A stretch of DNA of 64,000 bases from Trichosporon coremiiforme (lineage: Eukaryota; Basidiomycota; Tremellomycetes; Trichosporonales; Trichosporonaceae): contig BCJJ01000022.1 of NCBI GenBank assembly GCA_039545355.1, positions 496,001 to 560,000 on the forward strand. Reading direction: 5' to 3'. Position numbers and translations under genes: made by a program. Every line of letters starts with the position of its first letter. Position 1 is the first letter of the stretch. The notes beneath the pieces are model-generated. The model was not told the origin of the DNA. It did not search any database and saw nothing but the letters and a program-made list of their open reading frames with translations. Below, piece by piece: positions 10,334 through 19,455 of this stretch.

Positions 10334-12132
10334 GGTGTAGCGCCTGGCTACCAATCCGAGTGTCTCGACCAGTGGGTGGGTTGTGCTGGTCCGTTGAAAT
10401 CGTCAGCTGACGCGCAGGATTACTCCGTGAGCTGCAGAATGGCTCCCCTAGCTGACACCAGTTCTTCGATGCACGGAAACGTGAGCTGACCAGTTTGGCA
10501 GGAATGAGCTGACACCGTCAGAGCCGGTTGCGTAGTTGACCAAGTCATCCAAAGCTGACCCTCAGATCTCGGTGAGCTATTTTGCAGAAAGTCTAAGCTC
10601 ATCTCAGAACGTCGTACCTCAGCTGAGGGCGAGCCAGGTTGAAGTCCATAGCTGACGGTGACAGTGTCGCGGCTCCTCGACGGAAGTTGAGTAAGAGCTT
10701 TCTGAATCTCAACATTAGCTGACCTGCAGTCTACCTCGAGAAGCTGGGTTTTGCGCGTGAAGCTCATCCCAGCCATGATCCTGAGGAGGAGAGCATTGTG
10801 AGATCGGAATAGCACTCCCTAGCTGACCTTGTCAGGAAGTATGGGGAGCAAGGCAAGGGCGTGGGCAGTGACTGTGGATGTTCGCTTTCAAGCTGAATTC
10901 GCCAGCCCTGCCGAAGGAACAGGTCTGTGAGGTCTGGGATAGTGAGCTAATGCACTCCCGGCGTTGAAGCTGGTGAGCTTCGTCTGCTGCGGCGTTGAAG
11001 CTGATATAGTCAGCGTATCTGCGGGATATGGGGTGGTGAGCTTCCTCCACACGGGTAGAAGCTGGCCTTGTCAGCGGATGGGGATCGAAGTGCCGGCATC
11101 TAAGAGTCGGGTTGGTGAGCTTCTTCAATTTAACGAGCAAGCTGACTCTGTCAGTGAATTACACGTGTGCTCAGGGAGAGGAAGACGTGAAGGTGAGCTG
11201 GGTCCCCCACCACGAGGTAGCTGGCATTGCCAGCTGGTACAGCGGCTGGAAGAGTGTGCCGAAAGTAGCCCCGATCTTTCCTTCGACCTTCAGTGGCGAC
11301 GGGGAGGTGGGCTGTTCGTGGTCATACGATAGCTGACTTGCAGCTTGACGCCTTGCCCGGGCAACGTCTGGGAGCGCCGCCTGTGAGACTGACCGGCTGG
11401 ACAACAGGTTTGCTGCGACGTTGTTCCGATCCCAGCTGACGCTTAGCTCTTGAGCTCAGGCAGGAGGTGTGAGCTTCGCCTAAGTCAATATCAGCTCGCG
11501 ATAGGGTACAAGCGACAGACCCGTCAACAGCAATGAGCTGAAGCAGGGTCATATAAGCTGACCCAAGCAGAACTCTGAGGGGGATTTGAGTTAACCGTGA
11601 GGTGGGCTGAGCGGTTATGTCGCCAAGCTAACGTTCAGCGTCCCGATGGGCCCCGAAAGCAGAGATTGTTGTGGTGTTAGTTAGCTAACCTGCAGCGTGG
11701 ATAACTCCCTCCTAGAGCTCTTATGTATGAGTAAGCTCGCAGACAGCTCCGATAAGCTAACTTGGGCGGCGGGGTGAGCTTCGTCGACTTCGCACTCCAG
11801 CTGACACGGTCAGCCTGGGACGGACAGCAAGAAGCAAGCGCGGCCAGCTCAGTCCCATCAGCAGATCTACCGGTGAGCTGGCCACATGCCCCATACGCCG
11901 ACTCACTTGCAGATCCACAGGTATTGTGATTGACAGAGCAGGTGAGCTGGCCAACCGCAGTTGTAAGCTGACTCTCAGGTGGAACAAGAGTGAACACATA
12001 AGGTGAGCTAGGCAGTTTCCCTCTCCGGCGAACCTCCAGTGCTTTAAGACCTGTCCGCGTTCTTCTGGTCGATGTACACTATGCGGAGAGATGGACGCTG
12101 GGAATTGATGGTGCAGCTGACTTCAGATTTAA
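10334..12132 (+). CDS. Unidentified gene with about 20 tiny introns (micro-exon candidate)
   Basis: I do not recognise the product. Intron-type units run head to tail here: donor GTGAGCT, branch AGCTGAC, acceptor CAG, mostly 34-46 nt. Introns read by eye include 10298-10333, 10372-10417, 10427-10461, 10481-10521, 10532-10565, 10572-10607, 10614-10664, 10691-10729, 10798-10835, 10868-10905, 11036-11074, 11115-11154, 11193-11233 and 11408-11446. Exons are 6-84 nt. Joining them keeps one frame open from 10334 to about 11468, with stretches such as SFFDARKQPVASRTSVAAPR, KLIYLEKLAMILRRRALKYG and RMGIEVPASKSRVVNYTC. The first in-frame ATG is at 10775. Joins in 11469-11813 are unresolved. A second open run (exons 11814-11872, 11913-11920, 11979-12002, 12040-12067, 12127-12132) ends at TAA 12130-12132. 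Two proposed introns (10748-10772 and 11318-11343) are only 25-26 nt. A leaky or non-coding transcript remains possible. Confidence 0.5.
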
Positions 12133-12383
12133 ACGAGATCCGTGAGTCCCCTCCGTAGTCAGTATGCATCAATCCAGTACGACGTTGATGCTCTGTGCAT
12201 CTCCAAGATGAGATCGCCGCACGCTTCGGTCTTCTAGCGTCCGTCTACGTCATGACCCGGCGATATCCGACAGCGGCCCTGGAAATCCTTGTTGCTCAGT
12301 CAGCACTACTCCAAATATCTCGGGCCTCGGCTCTGTTTGTTTTCGCCCAGTCGCCCACACGTTCATCCACACCAACAAAAACG

Positions 12384-14296
12384 ATGCCGGGAGCTAGCGA
12401 ACGAACACCCCTTGTTGCAAATGGGAACGGTCGTGCAAATGGGAACGGCAACGGCGCTGTGGCTAGGGGCCCGAAAGCTGCTGTTGGCAACCGACCACCG
12501 CCGCTCAAGTATGAGCTGTCGACGCCGAGATTCGTGGCTATCCTGTGAGTAGACTCCGGCGGTAGCCGAGACATCTCACTTAAAGCTTTATCATGCGTGC
12601 TTCTCCGTTCGTGTAGGCTCTTGGCCAGCGAGCTCGCGGGGAGCAGACACATGCACTGAACTTTTATCATCAGTGTTATTAGCTGACATTTAGCGCTGGC
12701 ATCTGGTCCTCCAACTTTGTCTTCGCGTTACAGTCGACCGCGATCCCAGTGCTCGCGCCAACATTAGCATCGCAGTTCGCGCACTCCGAGCTCACGTCTT
12801 ATTTGGGCTTCTCGTTCTCTCTGACGAACACGCTCGGCATCCCAGTCTACGGCGTGCTACTCGACAGTCTCGGGCGTCGAGACTCAATGACGCTGGCCGC
12901 CTGCCTCTTCGGCCTTGGATCGCTCATGTGCGGTTTGTCGAAGAGTATTTGGTCTCTCATCGCCTGGCGTGCCGTTTCCGGACTCGGCGGCGGGGGTCTT
13001 CTGGCCTGCTCGGCAGTCATCCTCACCGACCTCGTCGAACTGCAAGAGCGAGGGTTCTACCAGGGCATCATGATGAGCATCTTCGGCCTCGGAGCGCTCC
13101 TTGGCGGCCCCGTGAGCGGCTGGATCATGGACAAGGGCGAGTGGCCATGGGCGTTCTACCTCCAGCTTCCCATCGCGCTCTTCTGCATCGTGACCGTGCG
13201 CTCGTTCCTGCCCGACCGCAAACTGCCCAGCACCACGACCGCGGGCGAGGTGATCCGCGCCCAGCCCATCCCTCTCTCTATGGCACTGAAGGGACTCGAC
13301 TTTGCAGGCATCGCCACGCTCTTCGTGAGCTTCTCCTCGCTCATTGTGGGACTCAGCTTCCACACGGCCTTTTTCCTACCCTGGTCTGACATTCGCGTCG
13401 CTGGCCTCCTCGCCATCGCGGCCGTCACGTTCGTCATGTTTCTCCGCGCCGAACTCAGGGCCGAGAACCCCATCATCCCGCTGGGAATGTTTGCCCGTGG
13501 CCAGCTGAGGGCGATCTGGCTCTCTGGGTTTCTCCTGCTCTGCAGCAGCCAGATGTTCCTCTTCTACGTCCCGTTGTACTTCTCTCTCATTGGCGCCAGC
13601 GGGTCTGCATCGGGCCTGGTCGTGAGTATCTGCTCCGGCGTCGGACTCGCGCTCGGCTCGCTTATTGGGGGATGGTACATCCGCCGCGGGGTCGGGAGTT
13701 ACACGCGCTTGGGCAAGCTGGCGCTCATTCCGCCCATCCTCACCTGTGCCATCGCCGCGACGCAGTGGACGACCGCCTGGCCGCAGTGGGCGTACTACGC
13801 GACCGTCCTGCCGAGTAACCTGGGCTACGCCATCTTCCTCGTCGTCTCTCTGGTCTCCACGATCGCCAGTGTGGACGCACAGACGATGCCGAAAGCGACC
13901 GCGCTGCTGTACACTGTGCGTTCGCTCGGCGCAACCCTCGGCATCTCGTTAGGCGGGTGCTTGCAGATCTGGGCCCTTGTGCGCCAACTGAGGAAACGGT
14001 TCTACGGTCCCGGGTCCCGGAAACTGATCAACAACATTGTCCGCCAGAAGAGTTTCATGTACACTCTCCCCGCCGAGCAGAAGGAACAGGCCATCGAGGC
14101 GTATCTGTCCAGTTTGAGGGCGACGTGGGCCGTCGCGGCCGCCTTGGCGTGCTGCACCCTCTTGGCCAGTATGTTCATCAAGGAGAAACGCCTGCCTGGG
14201 AAACAGCAACTGGAGCAGGCGCGGGAAGTGCAGGACGAGCGGACTGTTGGTGCTAGGGTCGGAGAACGACGCACGGAGGATGGCGCTCCGGCGTAG
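12384..14296 (+). CDS. MFS transporter, DHA2 (drug/basic amino acid) type
   Basis: Exons 12384-12544 and 12694-14296, intron of 149 nt with AGCTGAC branch and TTTAG acceptor; 587 aa. The join gives FVAILAGIWSSNFVFALQST, the typical first helix of vacuolar basic amino-acid / multidrug transporters. Next come SLGRRDSMT (the loop 2-3 motif A area), helix 4-5 glycine-rich LIAWRAVSGLGGGGLLACSA, and motif C-like ALLGGPVSGWIMDKGEW near residue 185. About 14 hydrophobic segments can be counted, which fits a proton-coupled DHA2 exporter or a Vba-type vacuolar carrier. The N-terminal cytosolic tail has an N-G repeat and the C-terminus is charged. It lies just downstream of the intron-dense locus, same strand, 250 nt away. 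The substrate cannot be read from sequence. Confidence 0.88.
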
Positions 14297-14897
14297 TTCC
14301 ATGCCGCCAATGTAATCACAGTATAAACAGCCGAGTTATAGACGCAGAGGGACGCCCCCTCCGTCATTTACCCTCGTTACCCACCACGCCGCAGCAGGCA
14401 GCGAATAGAAACCACCATGTACCCCATATGCCACTGTCTGGAGTGCTTTGTGACTGGCCAGTGGATTGTGCGCAGATCGCCGCATTCAGGCGCCCACACG
14501 CTGACCTGCACTTACCCCGGATCCGAAGCCTGACTCGCTCTGCAAGCTGGGTGGTGATTGGTCCCGCCCCCGATCGCAGCGTCATTGTCCACTTCGACGT
14601 CAGATGCGCCCCCACACTCGTCGTTCGTCGTGCTGTCGTCGTGTGAGCTGACGCCGTCGACGATGCACAGGTATGGAGCTGAATCGCACTGCGCAGTACG
14701 CGGGCTCGGATGTGTTCGGGAGGGTGCAGTGCAGGGGGTATTCATGCATAGTTTCTTCTGACTCTACTTCCTAGTACGTCGGTTGCTACATGTAGTTCTC
14801 CTGGTCAATCTCGTCGGCGGCGTTTCGGGCTGGGCAAGCGGGCACGGCCGGGCTTGGCGCGGCGTCACTCTCCGCTGTGCGGCAGACTGCGGCACAT

Positions 14898-15584
14898 TTA
14901 CCTGCCGGGCTGGTTGGCGCCGACCTTGACCTCACCACCGCCGCGCGAGGGGTTCAGGTCAGACTGGCCATCGACCTTGAACTGCTTCTTCTGCGGGGTG
15001 CCGTGCTGGAGGATGATCTTGATAGCAGCCCTGCGGATGTTAGCTAGTGAGTCCGAGTACAGGATAGCTGTGTCAGCGCGCGCATGAGAGCTGTCGAGAG
15101 GTCGTACGGTGGGGAAGCTGCCCAGATCCGCAACGGAAGGGGGTGCCCACCGCCCCGTCTTTCCGCACACAACTGATGGTTGTTGCCAGTCGCATCCAGC
15201 TCCGCTCCGTCCATTGCGCTCGCGCTCGGTTTCGCTACTCACTCCTGAGACTTGTCCTTGACGTTCTTGTTGTTTCCACCGAAGAACGCGTTCTCGTACT
15301 CCTGCCTCGAGACGGGAGCGAGCATGCCGGTGTGTCCAGACATGTTCGACTTGTACTTAGGGTGTCAGCTGGAATTCCCAGGGTGGTCAGCTGCAGGCCG
15401 AGTAACCTGCGGTGAGTGGACTCACGATGTTGAAGTTACCGATGAAGCGGGCGAGGGCGATCGACTTCTGTCCCTCGGGCTGCTCCCTCCACTGCAGGAA
15501 CTCGTCCTCGTCTGAGATGAAGACGATGTACTGGTCCTCGTGCTCCGAGGGGCGGTAGATGACGGCGAGAAGGTCCTGAGTCAT
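14898..15584 (-). CDS. Rtc3-like protein with SBDS N-terminal fold
   Basis: Exons 15584-15426, 15355-15243 and 15030-14898 give 134 aa. The protein matches the small fungal family of yeast Rtc3: an SBDS/Sdo1 N-terminal (FYSH) domain alone. Visible blocks are VIYRPSEHEDQYIVFISDED at residues 9-28, LARFIGNFNI to 53, YKSNMSGHTGMLAPVSRQEY at 54-73, and AIKIILQHG near 93. The introns (70 and 212 nt) have GCTGAC/GCTAAC branch sites. The 70-nt intron ends in the less common acceptor TAAG. The C-terminus is Gly-rich. Full ribosome-maturation SBDS proteins are about twice as long, so this is not Sdo1 itself. Its role in RNA metabolism or stress is known only by analogy. A TATA box lies upstream. Confidence 0.82.
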
Positions 15585-15656
15585 GGTTGGTTGTTGGATT
15601 GGGAGTTGTGTTGGTTGGTGAGAGGATGGGAAGTCTGATCCAGGCTGAAGGACTCG

Positions 15657-15664
15657 TTATATAG
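15657..15664 (-). promoter_or_regulatory. TATA box of the Rtc3-like gene
   Basis: CTATATAA on the minus strand lies about 75 nt upstream of the ATG at 15584. TATA elements are often found on stress-regulated fungal genes, which fits the yeast homologue's stress-linked expression (inference). Confidence 0.4.
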
Positions 15665-17019
15665 TGTTCCTTGGCTGCGAAGTGGCCGGGTGTACGGTGA
15701 TACTTGGCGGAGTGCTACGTGGTGTTCTCCAATCTCCAGCCAGCCTGGCTCACCGACGGTTCCGGCATTCAACGCCAGTATACGCCATTGACACACTCGC
15801 CGCAGCGTCTGATTGATGCCTGCCCAACTGACGTCATGTGGCATGGCTTCGACATGCGGGTCTTGCCGGCTGTCAGGCACCGCTTGCCTACGGTGTCCTG
15901 GCCGTCTAGGCATGCCTTCGGACACCGCTCGCCTACAGGGCATGCCTACAGCCACAGCTCTCCACGTGCTTGTTCGGAAGCAAATGCAACCCTCGTGTGA
16001 GCTGGCTCAGGGACAAGCACGTGTCCGGGTGTACCTGATCCCTCCACTTTATGAGCGCGCTCGCGCCCAGGCATCGCGGGCAGAGCGGCGCGAGATCGAG
16101 GGCAATCGAGGGACATGAGCGAGCGCGCGTAGATGAGGACGCGTACATCGTACGACGAAAACGACGAGAAAAAAGGGTAACGGCCCTACCTCCCATCAAA
16201 TCATCGCCAGCTCGACGCACGACACCAGAGACTCTGGCAGAAGAGTGAGCAGCAGACGCGTGGCGCCATCCCTGCTCTCCCTGCTCCCTCGTCGTCCCTC
16301 ATCCCTCCCATCTGTGCTCCAGGCGCGAGCCTCAAGGGCAGAAGAGCGTCCGGATGGTGTCAGTCAACCGGCCCTGGCCGTTAAACGACCCAACGGCGAC
16401 CAGCAGGCTGCAATGGGGCAGGCGAGGGCAAGGGGAGGCAAAGGGCAACGGGCAAGGGAAGCGGCAGGATGGGTCGATGTCCAAGATAATGCACATCAGT
16501 AGCGCCCTGATTCGACCTGAGCAAGGTGGTACCATGTACCTGTGGGCCGGTGGAAGCTGTGGGCTGATGCTATGGGCTGATGAGCGGGAGCCAAAAGCAG
16601 CGCAAGACCAGGCGAAGATCGTGCCATAGGCAAGTGGCCCGCATGAGCTGACCGCCGCGTGCTGGCCCCCCACCTGAGGCGTGGTGCCATGGTGCTGTCG
16701 TGTCGTGTCGCGTACCCCAGCGCCCAGAGCCCGGCTGATTAAAAAAAGTTAGTACGAGATAGATCGCATCGGATTAACAGCAATCTCCTCCCGGACTAAC
16801 AACGCAGCCGCACCCAACCACGCCCAACCACCGCGTCAGGTATCAAACCATCTCCCTCGGCCCATAGCAATCGTATCATACCGCACCCCCTCAGCCTACC
16901 ACCTTCCACCTCGCTCGCTCACCGGTCTGTCATTGTCCTATCCGTACTTATTTCGTCCCTAGACTTCTCCTCTCTTCCTCTTCCCCTTCAACCCCATACC
17001 CCGCAACACCACATTCAAC
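15665..17019. promoter_or_regulatory. Intergenic region / HMG-CoA synthase promoter, no gene seen
   Basis: About 1.35 kb between divergent genes. The part near 16800-17019 is pyrimidine-rich with many CCCAACC/CTCCC runs, typical of a leader and core promoter for the ERG13 gene. The middle (15900-16000) contains several variants of AGGCATGCCT. No open frame carries a recognisable domain. I could not identify a clear sterol-response element by eye. Confidence 0.45.
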
Positions 17020-18974
17020 ATGGTTGCCGCCTTCGACATTCCCCAGCGCCCTACCAACGTCGGTATCAAGGCTATCGAGATGTACTTCCCCAAGAGGTGC
17101 ATCTCCGAGGAGGCTCTTGAGGAGTTCGACGGTGTCTCGAAGGGCAAGTACACCATCGGTCTCGGCCAGAAGTTCATGGCCTTCACCGATGACAAGTGAG
17201 TAGCACTTAATGTGGCTCGGCATTGTTTTTAAGCTTTGCCCCCATCGCAAATCTCCGCTGTGGGGGCGAGAAAGCGTTGCCGTCCCAGCTGGACAACGAC
17301 CAGAGCTAAGCTGACGTTCGCAGGGAGGACATCAACTCCATCGCCCTGACTGGTGAGTAGATCTCGCGGGGAACCGCTTGGTGCTGGCGGCACGACTCGT
17401 GTGGCCTGGACGCTTTTTCTCGGCCATGCCGAGCTAGCGTAGGAGCGAAGCGTCGTTGGCGTGCTCCCAGCAGCCTAGCAACAGCTCTAGGACGTTCCGA
17501 AGTACAGAAGAGCTGACAATGAACAGTCGTCTCGGGCCTTCTTGAGAAGTACAACATCGACCCCAAGTCGATCGGTCGCCTCGACGTCGGCACTGAGACT
17601 ATCATTGACAAGTCCAAGTCGACCAAGACCCTCCTCATGGACCTCTTCGCTGAGGCCGGCAACTACGACATTGAGGGCATTGACTCGAAGAACGCGTGCT
17701 ACGGCTCGACCGCCGCTCTCTTCAACTGTGTCAACTGGATCCAGTCTGAGTCTTGGGACGGCCGCGACGCCATCGTCGTGTGCGGTGACATTGCCATCTA
17801 CAAGGAGGGCTCTGCCCGTCCCGTCGGCGGCATGGGTGCTTGTGCCCTGCTCGTCGGCCCCAACGCCCCCATTGTCATGGAGCGTGAGTAGTCTTGTGAC
17901 TTGCAGCACAATAGCTGCATACGGGGGATATCCCAGCTGACATTCCAGCCGTCCACGGCACGTACATTGCCAACACTTGGGACTTCTACAAGCCCGACCT
18001 GAACGCTGAGTACGTGAGTATCAAGCCAATGACTTGTTTTTCTGCGCCGCCGGAGTCCGGAAAGTAGCAAGTGGAGGTATGGGAGGGTGGAGGCCCGTGC
18101 GACGGCTGGCCTGTAGCCCGCTCCGCCTCCTCCCCGCGGCGCCGCCACACCCCACTCGAGCATAGCTGACAGGCAGCCCACCGTTGACGGCCCCTGGACC
18201 ATCAGGGCGTACCTCGGCGCTCTTGACAACGCCTACACCACCTACATCGACAAGGCCAACGCCTCGCGCGCCCGCGCCGCCAAGAAGGCCGCCGCCTCGG
18301 GCCAGGCCAACGGCTTTGCCAACGGCACCGCGTCGTACGACGGCATCAACCAGTTCGACTACGTCTGTCTGCACTCGCCCTACGGCAAGCTCGTCCAGAA
18401 GGGCCACGCCCGCCTCTTCTACAACGACTACCTTCGCGACCCCTCGAACCCCGAGTTCGCCTCGATCCCGGCCGAGCTCAAGGACACCGAGAAGGAGAAG
18501 ACGTACATGGACAAGACTGTCGAGAAGGCCTTCATGGCCCACGCCGGCGAGCACTACAAGCGCGCGACCGACCCCGCCTCTTCGTGCGTCAAGCGCTGCG
18601 GCAACATGTACACTGCCTCCCTTTACGGTGCTCTCTCCTCGCTCGTGAACAACATCCCCGCCGCCGAGCTCAAGGGCAAGCGTGTCGGCATGTTCGCGTT
18701 CGGATCCGGCTGTGCCGCGTCCTTCTACGGCGTGCGCATCGACGGCGACGTCTCCGAGATCAAGCAGAAGATGGACCTCTCCAAGCGCCTCGAGGCCATC
18801 GAGGTCGTGCCCTGCCAGGACTACGTTGACGCCCTCAAGCTCCGCGAGGAGAACCACAACGCCGTCGAGTACGCCCCCAAGGGCTCCATTGACAACATCT
18901 GGCCCGGCGCGTACTACCTCGACAACATTGACAGCCTCTACCGCCGCACCTACAAGAAGAAGCCTGTTGCCTAA
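17020..18974 (+). CDS. ERG13: Hydroxymethylglutaryl-CoA synthase
   Basis: Five exons: 17020-17195, 17324-17352, 17527-17883, 17949-18013, 18177-18974; 474 aa. It condenses acetyl-CoA with acetoacetyl-CoA to HMG-CoA in the mevalonate pathway to sterols, dolichol and ubiquinone side chains. The catalytic residues are visible: Glu92 in VGTETIID, Cys126 in [11 protein letters not shown], and His275 in [13 protein letters not shown]. The start [20 protein letters not shown] and the end [13 protein letters not shown] are typical. A 29-nt second exon and introns of 65-174 nt all carry GCTGAC branch sites. A lineage-specific Ala/Gly-rich insert (about residues 236-262) precedes the His motif. There is no mitochondrial presequence, so it is the cytosolic enzyme. 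Confidence 0.96.
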
Positions 18975-19455
18975 GCGCTCCCCGGAGCGCGAAGCGCGGA
19001 GGGGGCTTCAGACTCACGTGAGCGCGCCAGCGCGAACGTGTTGCTCACTCGAAGCGCTCTCAGCGCAGGCATAGACAGAGGCGGAGGACATCTTGGGCTG
19101 ATCTGGAACGATCACGGACAGTGGGACAGCGGAGGACAGGACTTAAACTAGACGAGCGCTCAGCGCAGACGATAATAACTCATCAACAACTCCATATGGT
19201 TTTTTTGCCATTTTTATCATAACAGCGAGAAACAACACAACCTATATACCCCGCAAAAAATGCATACATCACGCTACGCCATGTGTCCGCTGCCTGGACT
19301 GCTCCGAGAGAAATGTACATGCTTACGTGTGACTACTGATGTGCTTTGTGTCGTATCCATTGTGTGGCTGATGAGATAGATGAGGACAGGATTGGTAGGG
19401 ATTCTCGTGGGAGAGTTGGAATGAATATGAACGCTTCGGACTCGAGGCAGTGAGA
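18975..19455. other. Convergent 3' region with short GC palindromes
   Basis: Between the ends of ERG13 and the YME2-like gene. Just after the ERG13 stop there are short self-complementary GC blocks (CGCTCC...GGAGCG, GAAGCGCTCTCAGCGC). T-rich and A-rich runs at 19200-19262 probably contain 3'-end processing signals for both transcripts. No gene seen. Confidence 0.35.

Noticed and set aside
10298..12132. The intron-like array as a snoRNA host gene or a simple tandem repeat
   Set aside because: Most introns are 34-46 nt, too short to hold a box C/D or H/ACA snoRNA, and I saw no convincing RTGATGA/CTGA pairs; spacer sequences are all different, so it is not a copied repeat. Because the spliced frame stays open, I prefer a coding gene.
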